Shown here: piece by piece, positions 33,607 through 42,083 of the stretch | How positions within the stretch are numbered: position 1 is the first letter of the stretch | How the letters are laid out: each line of letters begins with the position of its first letter | Source: an uncultured Pelagibacteraceae bacterium | GTDB lineage: Bacteria; Pseudomonadota; Alphaproteobacteria; Pelagibacterales; Pelagibacteraceae | NCBI GenBank assembly: GCA_902585365.1 | Contig: CACIDF010000002.1 | Location: 60,746 to 124,745 of the forward strand | Reading direction: 5' to 3' | DNA: 64,000 nucleotides | Made by a program: the position numbers and the translations under genes | Notes under the pieces: generated by a model | The model's input: the letters and a program-made list of their open reading frames with translations, nothing else | Database searches by the model: none | What the model was told of the DNA's origin: nothing

Positions 33607-35766
33607 ATGGAAAAACAAAAGAAAAAACTAACAATATCAGGAAAGCCGAAAAAAAATTTTGTTTCTCAACAAAATTTTGAAAGTAAAAAAAAATTTTTTT
33701 CTAATGATAAAAAGTTTTTAAAACCTACAATAAATTATAAAAAAAATTTTAAAACTAAGCCCATAACATCAAAACTAAGTGACTATGAACGCAGAAAGTT
33801 AGCTGAACAAAAAGCAACGAAAGTAATAAGAGGTGAAAATAACCAAAAAGATAAAGATAATAAGTCAAAATTTAGTACAAAAAAAAGAGAGACTAAACTA
33901 ACTGTCTCTAGAGCTTTAAGCGAAGATTTAGAATTTAAATCAAGAAGTCTTGCATCAATTAAACGAGCCAGAGAGAAAGAGCTTAGAATTTCAAAAAATA
34001 AAATTGGTGATGAAGAAAATGCAAATATTAAGAGAGATATAAATATACCTGAATTTATAACAATTAGAGATCTCGCCAATAGAATGGCAGAACAATCATC
34101 AAATATAATTAAACACTTAATGGGTATGGGTGTTGCTGTTACTATTAATCATACAATTGACTCTGACACAGCAGAATATTTAGTAAAAGAATTTGGCCAT
34201 AATCCCATTAGAGAAAAAAAAGCAGATGAAATAATAAAAAGCATTAAAGATACAAAATCCAAAAATCTAAAAAATCGTCCTCCAATAATTACAGTTATGG
34301 GTCATGTTGATCACGGTAAAACTTCAGTTTTAGATGTTATAAGGAGTACAAACATTGTGTCTGGAGAGTTCGGTGGTATCACGCAACATATAGGAGCTTA
34401 TCAAATAACGAAAAGTAATGAAAAAATCACGTTTATAGATACACCGGGTCACGCTGCTTTCACTGAAATGAGAGCAAGAGGTTCGAAGTTGACTGATATA
34501 GTTGTATTGGTAGTTGCAGCAAATGATGGAGTGATGCCTCAAACCATTGAGTCAATAAAACATGCAAAAGCAGCAAAAGTCCCAATTGTTGTAGCAATTA
34601 ACAAGTGTGATCTTCCAGACGCTGATCCCCAAAAAATTAAAAACCAACTTTTAGAGCATGAATTAATTTCAGAGGACCTATCTGGAGATACAATAATGGT
34701 TGAAATTTCGACAAAAACCAAAAAAAATATAGATAAATTACTTGAATTGATTTTATTACAGGCAGAACTTTTAGATTTAAAATGCGATTTTAGCTGTAAC
34801 TCTAACGGAGTAGTTCTTGAGTCAAAAATAGATATAGGTAGAGGACCAATAGCAAATATTATTGTTACATCCGGCAACCTTAAAAAAGGAGATTATTTCG
34901 TTTGTGGTACAAAATGGGGAAAAGTCAGAGCAATTATAGATGATACTGGAAAACAAATTAATGAAGCATTACCATCAACACCTGTCGAAGTTTTAGGTAT
35001 AAATGGTGCAGCAAAATCTGGAGATGACTTCTTAGTTCTTGACTCAGAAAAAGAGGCCAAGGCTTTATCAGAAGCAAGGATTGAAGAGACCAAAACTTCA
35101 AAAAACCCTTTAACTATGTTTACTCAAGAATCTGCTTTTAAAGATAACAAGTCTGAAGATTTAAATATTATTGTAAAATCAGATGTTCACGGGTCTTCAG
35201 AAGCAATAAAAAGCGCAATTAATCAAATTAAACACGATGAGGTAAAGGTAAAAATAATTTTAGTTGATGTTGGAATGGTAACCGAGACAGATGTCAATTT
35301 AGCAAAGGCATCTAATGCAATTCTAATTGCTTTTAACGTTAAACCTAGTAAAGAAGCAAAAAAAATAGCAGAACAAAATAACGTTAAAATTTCCTCATTT
35401 AATATAATCTATGAGTTGATTGATTTTGTAAAAAATCAGATGTCTGGACTATTATCCCCAGATGTGGAAGAAAAGGTAATTGGTTCAGCTGAAATTTTAG
35501 AAATTTTTAAAGTATCAAAAGTAGGAAAAGTTGCTGGTTCAAAGGTTATTGATGGTGAAATTTCTCAGGACGCCTTGGCAAGAATTATTAGAGATGGATC
35601 AATAATTTATAATGGTAAAATAGGCACTATTTTTAGGGAAAAAAACCAAGCCAAGCAAGTGTCAGCTGGACTGGAATGTGGTATATCTTTTAAAGATTTT
35701 AATGACTTTCAAAAAAAAGACATTATAGAGGCTTACAGTTCTACAACGACTGAAAGGGTAATTTAA
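33607..35766 (+). CDS. infB: Translation initiation factor IF-2
   Basis: 719 residues, short for IF-2 because the N-terminal region is reduced. A Lys-rich N-terminus is followed by the IF2-N domain, and then the G domain with GHVDHGKTSVLD (G1), DTPGHAAFTEMRARG (G3) and NKCD (G4). Domains II-IV continue to the end. It places fMet-tRNA on the 30S subunit. It lies ten bases after nusA and four bases before rbfA in the classic nusA-infB-rbfA order. Confidence 0.98.
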   Translation: MEKQKKKLTISGKPKKNFVSQQNFESKKKFFSNDKKFLKPTINYKKNFKTKPITSKLSDYERRKLAEQKATKVIRGENNQKDKDNKSKFSTKKRETKLTVSRALSEDLEFKSRSLASIKRAREKELRISKNKIGDEENANIKRDINIPEFITIRDLANRMAEQSSNIIKHLMGMGVAVTINHTIDSDTAEYLVKEFGHNPIREKKADEIIKSIKDTKSKNLKNRPPIITVMGHVDHGKTSVLDVIRSTNIVSGEFGGITQHIGAYQITKSNEKITFIDTPGHAAFTEMRARGSKLTDIVVLVVAANDGVMPQTIESIKHAKAAKVPIVVAINKCDLPDADPQKIKNQLLEHELISEDLSGDTIMVEISTKTKKNIDKLLELILLQAELLDLKCDFSCNSNGVVLESKIDIGRGPIANIIVTSGNLKKGDYFVCGTKWGKVRAIIDDTGKQINEALPSTPVEVLGINGAAKSGDDFLVLDSEKEAKALSEARIEETKTSKNPLTMFTQESAFKDNKSEDLNIIVKSDVHGSSEAIKSAINQIKHDEVKVKIILVDVGMVTETDVNLAKASNAILIAFNVKPSKEAKKIAEQNNVKISSFNIIYELIDFVKNQMSGLLSPDVEEKVIGSAEILEIFKVSKVGKVAGSKVIDGEISQDALARIIRDGSIIYNGKIGTIFREKNQAKQVSAGLECGISFKDFNDFQKKDIIEAYSSTTTERVI

Positions 35767-35770
35767 TCTT

Positions 35771-36136
35771 ATGGCGAATGCAGGTAGACCAGTTACTCAA
35801 AGGCAATTAAGAGTTGGAGAAATGATCAAGCAATCATTAAGCATGATATTTTTAAAAGATGAAGCAAAAATACCAGGTATTAATACAAAAGAAATTACAG
35901 TTACAGAGGTAAGAATGGGCCCTGATCTAAAAACTGCTAAGGTCTTTGTACTACCACTTGGGGGTAAAAATTCAGAGGAGATTATTGGGAAATTAAAAGA
36001 ATTTTCTTTTATTGTAAGAAAAGTATTGTCCAAAAAAATCATAATGAAATTTTTACCAAAACTATTTTTTGTAAAAGACGAGTCTTTTGATTATGCAGAA
36101 AAAATTGAAAATTTAATAAAACAAGCTAATAAATAG
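35771..36136 (+). CDS. rbfA: Ribosome-binding factor A
   Basis: 121 residues. The KH-type RbfA domain is recognised from RQLRVGEMIKQSLSMIF, VTEVRMGPDLKTAKVFVLPLGG and LPKLFFVKDESFDYAEKIENLI. It helps mature the 30S subunit, acting on the 5' end of 16S rRNA. It is followed after eight bases by rpsO; the truB gene usually found between them is absent. Confidence 0.95.
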   Translation: MANAGRPVTQRQLRVGEMIKQSLSMIFLKDEAKIPGINTKEITVTEVRMGPDLKTAKVFVLPLGGKNSEEIIGKLKEFSFIVRKVLSKKIIMKFLPKLFFVKDESFDYAEKIENLIKQANK

Positions 36137-36144
36137 GAAAAATT

Positions 36145-36393
36145 ATGAAAAAAAATATTAATGAAGTAAGTTTACATGAAAAGGATACAGGTTCTTCAGA
36201 GGTTCAAATAGCTCTTTTAACAAATAAGATAGAGACCCTATCTAAACACATGAAGAACTTTAAAAAAGATAAACATTCATCAGTTGGATTATTAAAAGCA
36301 GTAAATAAAAGGAAAAAACTATTGGATTATCTTAAAAAAAATAAAATTGAGTCATACAAAAATATATTAACGAAATTAAATTTAAGGAAGTAA
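36145..36393 (+). CDS. rpsO: 30S ribosomal protein S15
   Basis: 82 residues, a little shorter than the usual 89. HEKDTGSSEVQIALLTNKIETLSKHMK and HSSVGLLKAVNKRKKLLDYLKK are the S15 signature. It binds the central domain of 16S rRNA and is often autoregulated. It is joined directly to pnp, whose ATG follows the rpsO stop without a gap, as in the common rpsO-pnp operon. Confidence 0.98.
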   Translation: MKKNINEVSLHEKDTGSSEVQIALLTNKIETLSKHMKNFKKDKHSSVGLLKAVNKRKKLLDYLKKNKIESYKNILTKLNLRK

Positions 36394-38466
36394 ATGTTTA
36401 AAATTTTTAAAAAAGAAATTGAAGTCAACGGAAAGAAAATTAGTTTAGAAACTGGAAAAATTGCAAGGCAGGCAGATGGAGCAATAATTGCTACATGTGG
36501 TGAAACGGTTGTTCTAGCAACTGTCGTAGGGGCAAAAAAAGTAAATCCTGATGTAGATTATTTTCCGTTATCTGTAAATTATCAAGAAAAATACTACGCA
36601 GCAGGAAAAATTCCTGGCGGATATTTTAAAAGAGAGGCTAGACCAACAGAAAGCGAAACTCTTATTTCAAGACTGATTGATAGACCCATTAGACCCTTGT
36701 TTCCAGATGAATTTAGAAATGAAGTTCAATTATTACCTACAGTAATTTCTTATGATAAAGAAAATGAAGCTGATATTTTATCAATTATTGCATCTTCAGC
36801 CGCACTGGCAATATCTGGAATGCCATTTATGGGACCGGTTGGTGCATCAAGAGTAGGCTTTATAGGTGGAAAGTATGTTTTAAATCCTACTAAGAAAGAA
36901 TTAGAAAATTCAAAACTAGATTTAGTTGTAGCAGGAACTAAAGATGCTGTTTTAATGGTTGAGTCCGAAGCAAAAGGTTTATCAGAACAACAAATGTTGG
37001 ATGCAGTAAAATTTGGTCATGAGGGTTTCGTGCCAGTTATAAAAATGATCGAGGAACTTGCAAAAGAATGCAAAAAATCTGATTGGGTTATAGAAAAGAA
37101 AGATTTATCAGAGGTCAAAAAAAAATTAGAAGGTGAATTTACTAAAGACCTAAAAAAAGCGTTTTCAATTAAAGATAAACAAGAAAGATCGAATTTAATT
37201 TCCGAAGTAACTGAAAAAGCTAAAAAGTTATATGAAGAAGATGAAAATTATTCAGAACTAGATGTGATGCAAGAATTGAAAAACCTTGAAAAAGGTATTG
37301 TAAGAACAGATATACTGAAAAATAAAAATCGTATTGATGGCAGAGGTCTTTCAGATGTAAGACCAATTAAATGTGAAGTTGGAATACTACCAAGAGTTCA
37401 TGGTTCAGCATTATTCACTAGGGGAGAAACACAAGCAATTGTTACAACAACTTTAGGAACATCTGATGATGAACAAAGGATTGAAAGTTTAGAGGGTCTA
37501 CAACGTGAGAGATTTATGCTTCATTATAACTTTCCACCTTTCTCAGTTGGTGAAACTGGTAGAATAGGAACTGGAAGAAGAGAAATTGGACATGGTAAAC
37601 TAGCATGGAGAGCAATTAACTCATCTTTACCTACAAAAGAAAGTTTTCCTTATACATTTAGAATAGTTTCAGAAATCACAGAGTCTAACGGTTCATCATC
37701 AATGGCAACTGTATGTGGTTCATCATTAGCACTTATGGATGCAGGCGTACCAATTAAAGAACCAGTAGCTGGGATAGCAATGGGATTAATTAAAGAAGGA
37801 GATGATTTTAGCGTTCTCTCAGATATCCTAGGTGATGAGGATCATTTAGGTGATATGGATTTTAAAGTTGCTGGCACAAAAGATGGAATTACTTCTCTGC
37901 AAATGGATATAAAAATAACAGGGATTACATTTGAAATTATGGAGCAAGCTTTAAAACAAGCTAAAGATGGTAGAGTACATATTCTTGATGAGATGAATAA
38001 AGCATTATCTAAATCAAGAGACGATGTAGGAAAACATACTCCTAAAATGGAAAAAATAACTGTTGAAAAGAAAGATATAGCTACAGTTATTGGAAAAGGT
38101 GGTGCAACGATTAGAGAGATAGTTGAAAAATCAGGAGCTAAAGTTGATGTTAATGATGAAGGCGAAGTGACAGTAGCAGCACCTGATGAAGATTCGAGAA
38201 ATAAAGCAATGCAAATGATTAAAGACTTAACAGCTAAAGCTGAACTTAACAAAATTTATAACGGTAAAGTTATGAAGATTATGGAGTTTGGTGCATTCGT
38301 TAATTTCTTAGGTAAACAAGATGGACTTGTTCATATATCAGAACTAGCTGACAAAAGAGTTGCTAAAGTTACAGACGTTGTAAAAGAAGGTGATGAAGTA
38401 AAAGTAAAAGTCATAGGTTTTGATCGAGGCAAAGTTAAACTGTCTATTAAACAAGCAGCTGTTTAA
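36394..38466 (+). CDS. pnp: Polyribonucleotide nucleotidyltransferase (PNPase)
   Basis: 690 residues. There are two RNase PH-like domains (starting near [17 protein letters not shown] and [18 protein letters not shown]). A KH domain ([19 protein letters not shown]) and a C-terminal S1 domain ([28 protein letters not shown]) follow. It degrades RNA 3' to 5' by phosphorolysis. It closes the nusA-infB-rbfA-rpsO-pnp run. Confidence 0.99.
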   Translation: MFKIFKKEIEVNGKKISLETGKIARQADGAIIATCGETVVLATVVGAKKVNPDVDYFPLSVNYQEKYYAAGKIPGGYFKREARPTESETLISRLIDRPIRPLFPDEFRNEVQLLPTVISYDKENEADILSIIASSAALAISGMPFMGPVGASRVGFIGGKYVLNPTKKELENSKLDLVVAGTKDAVLMVESEAKGLSEQQMLDAVKFGHEGFVPVIKMIEELAKECKKSDWVIEKKDLSEVKKKLEGEFTKDLKKAFSIKDKQERSNLISEVTEKAKKLYEEDENYSELDVMQELKNLEKGIVRTDILKNKNRIDGRGLSDVRPIKCEVGILPRVHGSALFTRGETQAIVTTTLGTSDDEQRIESLEGLQRERFMLHYNFPPFSVGETGRIGTGRREIGHGKLAWRAINSSLPTKESFPYTFRIVSEITESNGSSSMATVCGSSLALMDAGVPIKEPVAGIAMGLIKEGDDFSVLSDILGDEDHLGDMDFKVAGTKDGITSLQMDIKITGITFEIMEQALKQAKDGRVHILDEMNKALSKSRDDVGKHTPKMEKITVEKKDIATVIGKGGATIREIVEKSGAKVDVNDEGEVTVAAPDEDSRNKAMQMIKDLTAKAELNKIYNGKVMKIMEFGAFVNFLGKQDGLVHISELADKRVAKVTDVVKEGDEVKVKVIGFDRGKVKLSIKQAAV

Positions 38467-38469
38467 CTA

Positions 38470-38622
38470 ATGTTCTCATTATCAAAATTAAAAAATATTT
38501 TTACAAAAAATAAATATGGCAAATATTTAGCTATTGGAGGTTTTGCTTTCTTTTTTATAAAAGGTCTTATTTGGTTAGCAGTCATATTTTCTGTTGGTTT
38601 TAGCGCTTTTAACTTCATTTAA
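38470..38622 (+). CDS. Small single-helix membrane protein after pnp (50 aa)
   Basis: Not in the ORF track. An ATG four bases after the pnp stop opens 50 codons to a TAA at 38620. A basic start (KLKNIFTKNKYGKY) is followed by one long hydrophobic stretch, LAIGGFAFFFIKGLIWLAV, and a short tail. A basic-then-hydrophobic, N-in membrane protein is likely. No family is recognised. The close spacing suggests read-through from pnp. Confidence 0.6.
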   Translation: MFSLSKLKNIFTKNKYGKYLAIGGFAFFFIKGLIWLAVIFSVGFSAFNFI

Positions 38623-38773
38623 ATCTCTGTTCATTTTGCGTTTGATATTCCTTAAGTAGTTGCAATAACTTTTTAAAAATGTAAGCTTTTTGTTAACCAT
38701 ATCTCATGGTGATAAAGAGATCGATATCGCATCGGTTAAAAGCGAGTTTTGGAAAAACTAACAAGGAGTGTGT
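38623..38773 (+). promoter_or_regulatory. Leader region of the 63-residue small gene
   Basis: This is a comparatively long spacer for this genome (about 150 bases). It holds ATCTC...GAGAT, which can form a five-pair hairpin, immediately followed by CGATATCG, and ends in AAGGAG, a strong ribosome-binding site. A promoter of its own is likely here, but I cannot fix the -35/-10 with confidence. Confidence 0.4.
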
Positions 38774-38965
38774 ATGAAAAGAATGCACAGAGTTCTTAAT
38801 TCGTTTAGCCGAGGCTCAAAGATTGCTAGGCTAAATCAATTAATGTTCCGAAATTTAAAATCTGTTGAAGCTAATGGCAATGGCACAAGCGGATACGTTA
38901 TTAAATCTGGAAAAAACTCTGGAAAAGTTGTTGGGCATTTAAAAAAAGAGCCTAAAAACATTTAA
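38774..38965 (+). CDS. Small basic protein of unknown function (63 aa)
   Basis: The track start is a GTG at 38768, but AAGGAG at 38763-38768 overlaps it and points to the ATG at 38774 (MKRMHRVLNSFSRGSK). The product is basic, soluble and Gly/Ser/Asn-rich in its second half (EANGNGTSGYVIKSGKNSGK), with no signal or Cys. I do not recognise it. The strong ribosome-binding site and the conserved 3' hairpin element suggest a well expressed gene. Confidence 0.7.
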   Translation: MKRMHRVLNSFSRGSKIARLNQLMFRNLKSVEANGNGTSGYVIKSGKNSGKVVGHLKKEPKNI

Positions 38966-38971
38966 TTAAGA

Positions 38972-39008
38972 TTGGGGTATGGGGGCACCTGGCAACAGAA
39001 CGCCCCTT
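38972..39008 (+). other. Conserved GC-rich 3' element, copy 2 (candidate structured RNA)
   Basis: TTGGGGTATGGGGGC, a 15-base loop ACCTGGCAACAGAAC, then GCCCC. The stem is at 38982-38986 and 39002-39006. It differs from the copy at 3489 by only a few bases outside the stem and one loop A/G change. Again it follows a small gene by a few bases and precedes a convergent gene stop. No T-run follows (TTAAAT). Confidence 0.7.
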
Positions 39009-39012
39009 AAAT

Positions 39013-39798
39013 TTAAGTAATATTTTTTGGATCTGGCATTCCTACCTTATTATAACCAGCATCAACATAGTGTATTTCACCAGTAACTCCACCAGCCATG
39101 TCACTTAATAGATATAAGGCAGAGTTTCCTACATCAAGATTATCAACGTTTCTTTTTAAAAAAGAATGATCAGCATTCCATTTATATAAAAATTTTGCAT
39201 CTCCAATGGCTGATGCTGCTAAAGTTTTAATGGGTCCAGCACTTATTGCATTTACTCTAATACCTTTTGAACCTAAGTCTCTTGCAAGATATTTGACACT
39301 TGCTTCAAGAGCAGCCTTACATACTCCCATAACATTATAATTAGGAATAGCTTTATTAGCTTCATAACTTAAGGTAATCATACTTCCACCTTGTTTCATG
39401 ATTTTAGATGCCTCTTTTGCAACTTCTGTAAATGAGAAACAAGAAATCAACATACTTCTTAAAAAGTTTTCTCTAGTTGTATTAAGATATTCTCCTGATA
39501 ATTCAGATTTATCTGAAAATGCGATTGCATGAACTACGAAATCTATTTCACCCCATTTAGATTTTATATCTTCAAATAATTTTGTTACTTCCTCTTTTTT
39601 TTCAACATCACAACTAAAAGTAACATTTGAATTTAATTTTTCCGCTAAAGGAACAACTCTTTTCTTTAGCGCATCACCTAAATAGGTAAATGCAAGTTCT
39701 GCTCCTGCTTCTGCAAGTTTTTGAGAAATACCCCAAGCAATTGATCGCTCATTAGCAACACCCATGATCAATCCTTTTTTACCTTTCATCAAACTCAT
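39013..39798 (-). CDS. fabI: Enoyl-ACP reductase (NADH)
   Basis: 261 residues of the short-chain dehydrogenase fold. MGVANERSIAWGIS is the FabI-type nucleotide-binding start, and YNVMGVCK supplies the Tyr-x6-Lys catalytic pair. SAGPIKTLAASAIG is typical of FabI. It performs the last reduction of each fatty acid elongation cycle. It is third in fabA-fabB-fabI, two bases behind fabB. Confidence 0.97.
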   Translation of the reverse strand: MSLMKGKKGLIMGVANERSIAWGISQKLAEAGAELAFTYLGDALKKRVVPLAEKLNSNVTFSCDVEKKEEVTKLFEDIKSKWGEIDFVVHAIAFSDKSELSGEYLNTTRENFLRSMLISCFSFTEVAKEASKIMKQGGSMITLSYEANKAIPNYNVMGVCKAALEASVKYLARDLGSKGIRVNAISAGPIKTLAASAIGDAKFLYKWNADHSFLKRNVDNLDVGNSALYLLSDMAGGVTGEIHYVDAGYNKVGMPDPKNIT

Positions 39799-39800
39799 TA

Positions 39801-41012
39801 TTAAACCTTTTCAAATACTAAAGTGGCATTAGTTCCACCAAAACCAAAACTGTTAGACATTACAGAATTTAAATTAACATCTTTTTCAACTTTAGTTACT
39901 ATTGGGTAATTTTTTGCTTCATCGTCCATATCCTGAATATTTGCAGATGCAGCAATAAACTTATTTTTCATCATTATTAAACTATATACTGCTTCATGAA
40001 CTGAGGTTGCACCTAAAGAGTGACCAGCTAATGATTTTGTTGAGCTTATTTTTGGTTTGTAATCTTTAAAAGCCTCTCCAACTGCTTTTAATTCCGTTAT
40101 ATCTCCAACTGGAGTAGACGTTCCGTGAGTATTTATATAATCGATTTTATTTTTTGTTGTGCTTAATGCCATCTGCATACATCTAACTGCTCCTTCACCT
40201 GATGGAGCAACCATATCATAACCATCCGATGTTGCACCATAGCCAGTTAATTCTGCATAAATTTTTGCACCTCTAGCTTTTGCATGTTCGTATTCTTCTA
40301 GAACCAAAACTCCACCTCCACCAGATATAACAAAACCATCTCTTGTTTTATCATAAGGTCTTGATGCTTTTTCAGGAGTATCGTTGTATTTAGAAGAAAG
40401 AGCAGTCATTGCATCAAACATAGCTGTCATTGCAAAATGCACTTCATCACTTCCACCAGCAAAAATTATTTTTTGTTTTCCTAATTGAATTATTTCCATT
40501 GCATTGCCAATACAATGGCCACTTGTTGCACATGCTGAACTGATTGTGTAATTAATTCCTTTAATTTTAAATGGTACAGCCAAGGTCGCTGATGCTGTAC
40601 TAGACATTGTTCTAGGAACAATAAACGGGCCCATCCGTTTAGGACTCTTTGCTCTAGTTTTGTCTGCTGCTAAAATAACATTTTCAATAGAAGGGCCACC
40701 AGATCCCATAATCATTCCAGTTGAAGTATTGCTTACATCTTTTTCTTCTAGGCCAGAGTCTTTTACTGCCTCTGCCATAGAAATATAATTATAAGCTGAC
40801 CCTGGTCCCATAAATCTTATAAATTTTCTATCTACATGATCTTCAAGATTAATATTTGGCTTACCATGCACGTGGCTCTTTAAATTATATTCTTTGTATT
40901 CTTCTGAAAAAGAAATTCCTGATTTTGAATTTAATAGTGATTGATAAACTTCCTCTTGATTGTTCCCTAAACAAGAAACAACCCCTATACCTGTTACAAC
41001 AACTCTTTTCAT
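39801..41012 (-). CDS. fabB: 3-oxoacyl-ACP synthase I
   Basis: 403 residues. The thiolase-fold condensing enzyme shows the active Cys in [12 protein letters not shown] and the two His in [12 protein letters not shown] and [11 protein letters not shown]. Pairing with fabA in the operon makes FabB (unsaturated fatty acid branch) more likely than FabF. The stop and start are packed against fabI and fabA (one-base overlap with fabA). Confidence 0.95.
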   Translation of the reverse strand: MKRVVVTGIGVVSCLGNNQEEVYQSLLNSKSGISFSEEYKEYNLKSHVHGKPNINLEDHVDRKFIRFMGPGSAYNYISMAEAVKDSGLEEKDVSNTSTGMIMGSGGPSIENVILAADKTRAKSPKRMGPFIVPRTMSSTASATLAVPFKIKGINYTISSACATSGHCIGNAMEIIQLGKQKIIFAGGSDEVHFAMTAMFDAMTALSSKYNDTPEKASRPYDKTRDGFVISGGGGVLVLEEYEHAKARGAKIYAELTGYGATSDGYDMVAPSGEGAVRCMQMALSTTKNKIDYINTHGTSTPVGDITELKAVGEAFKDYKPKISSTKSLAGHSLGATSVHEAVYSLIMMKNKFIAASANIQDMDDEAKNYPIVTKVEKDVNLNSVMSNSFGFGGTNATLVFEKV

Positions 41013-41512
41013 TATTTAAATAAACCTACTTTTAAATTTTCTGTTGAGTAAATTTTTTTGCCATCTGCTAACAAAATTCCATTTGCTAAACCGACAGTAG
41101 TGCCTTCTTTTATAAGAACTCTTTTCATATTAATTTCATAAACTGCTTTTTTGACATTTTTAAGAACTTCACCGGTAAACTTTACTGTGTTAACTCCTAG
41201 AGCTCTTCCTCTTCCAGGATTTCCTAACCATCCCAAATAAAATCCTACAAGCTGCCACATGGCATCTAATCCAAGACATCCTGGCATTACAGGATCTTTT
41301 TTGAAATGACAGTCAAAAAACCATAGACTATCTTTTATATCCAATTCAGCAACAATAAATCCTTTGCCAAATTCACCTTTGTTTTCACTAATTTCTGTAA
41401 TTCTATCAAACATTAACATTGGAGGTGCAGGCAGTTTTGCGTTTCCTGGACCGAAAAGATCACCATTAGCACAACTGATTAAATCGTTGTAAGTGTATGA
41501 GCTTTTTTTCAT
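41012..41512 (-). CDS. fabA: 3-hydroxydecanoyl-ACP dehydratase/isomerase
   Basis: 166 residues. The active-site His and Asp lie in [23 protein letters not shown], and the C-terminal half follows the FabA pattern. It makes the cis-3 double bond for unsaturated fatty acids. It is the first gene of fabA-fabB-fabI and divergent from irr with a 72-base spacer, an arrangement known from Rhizobiales. Confidence 0.97.
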   Translation of the reverse strand: MKKSSYTYNDLISCANGDLFGPGNAKLPAPPMLMFDRITEISENKGEFGKGFIVAELDIKDSLWFFDCHFKKDPVMPGCLGLDAMWQLVGFYLGWLGNPGRGRALGVNTVKFTGEVLKNVKKAVYEINMKRVLIKEGTTVGLANGILLADGKKIYSTENLKVGLFK

Positions 41513-41546
41513 TTTTCGGTATCCTTAATACTTGATTTAGCAAAAA

Positions 41547-41552
41547 TATAAT
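41547..41552 (+). promoter_or_regulatory. Likely -10 box of irr
   Basis: TATAAT in consensus form, 32 bases before the irr ATG. The expected transcription start near 41559 falls just before the Irr-box-like palindrome. The -35 is weak (TTGATT-like region about 41532). Confidence 0.5.
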
Positions 41553-41562
41553 ATAGATTTAG

Positions 41563-41579
41563 TTTAGAATAGTTATAAA
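41563..41579. promoter_or_regulatory. Irr (ICE-like) box in the irr/fabA spacer
   Basis: TTTAGAATAGTTATAAA matches the rhizobial iron control element pattern TTTAGAA-N3-TTCTAAA except for one C to A change. It lies between the likely -10 and the irr ATG, five bases before the ATG. Irr binding here would repress its own gene. Confidence 0.6.
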
Positions 41580-41584
41580 TTACT

Positions 41585-42004
41585 ATGTTAAATAATAGCC
41601 AATATATTGAAAAATTAAGAAGTTCAGGTTTAAGACCAACAAAACAAAGAATAAAAATTTGCGAAGTTCTGTTCAATTCAGAAAAGACTTTTCATTTTAC
41701 TATCAACGAACTTGTAAAAAGAATAAGTAAGTCAACAAACGACAAAATTTCACTTGCAACTGTTTATAACACAGTCCATGCATTTAAAAATAAAGGTTAT
41801 TTAAAAGAGATTCCAATTAATTCTGATCAAAGTTATTTTGATACCAATACGTCGCATCACCACCATTTCTATGACGAGACTCAGAAAGATTTAATTGATA
41901 TAGATGATGCAGATGTTGAGCCAGTTAAAATTAATACAAGAATTCCTGGAAAAAAAATCAAGTCAGTAGAAGTACTTGTTAAAGTCGAAGACGACAAATC
42001 TTAA
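41585..42004 (+). CDS. irr: Irr-type iron response regulator (Fur superfamily)
   Basis: 139 residues. The winged helix GLRPTKQRIKICEVLF...ISLATVYNTVHAFKNKGYLKEI is Fur-like. The second domain has a run of four His, TSHHHHFYDE, corresponding to the heme-binding His region of Irr, and a DIDDADVEPVKI segment typical of Irr. Irr senses heme/iron supply and controls iron and heme genes in Alphaproteobacteria. Divergence from fabA supports the identity. Matching boxes lie in front of irr and katG. Confidence 0.88.
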   Translation: MLNNSQYIEKLRSSGLRPTKQRIKICEVLFNSEKTFHFTINELVKRISKSTNDKISLATVYNTVHAFKNKGYLKEIPINSDQSYFDTNTSHHHHFYDETQKDLIDIDDADVEPVKINTRIPGKKIKSVEVLVKVEDDKS

Positions 42005-42016
42005 TTCAATTTCTAC

Positions 42017-42033
42017 ATTATAATAGTTCTAAA
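42017..42033. promoter_or_regulatory. Irr (ICE-like) box A upstream of katG
   Basis: ATTATAATAGTTCTAAA; its complement TTTAGAACTATTATAAT has one perfect TTTAGAA half-site and a second half with two changes. It ends three bases before the -35 hexamer of katG. Confidence 0.5.
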
Positions 42034-42036
42034 CTG

Positions 42037-42065
42037 TTGACAAATTTATTTAGAATTATTATAAA
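42037..42065 (+). promoter_or_regulatory. katG promoter with overlapping Irr box B
   Basis: TTGACA (42037-42042), a 17-base spacer and TATAAA (42060-42065) make a near-consensus sigma-70 promoter. TTTAGAATTATTATAAA at 42049-42065 is an Irr-box-like site, one change from TTTAGAA-N3-TTCTAAA, covering the spacer and -10. Occupancy would block polymerase. The ribosome-binding site AAAGGAG follows at 42074-42080. Confidence 0.65.
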
Positions 42066-42083
42066 ATATAAAAAAGGAGATAC

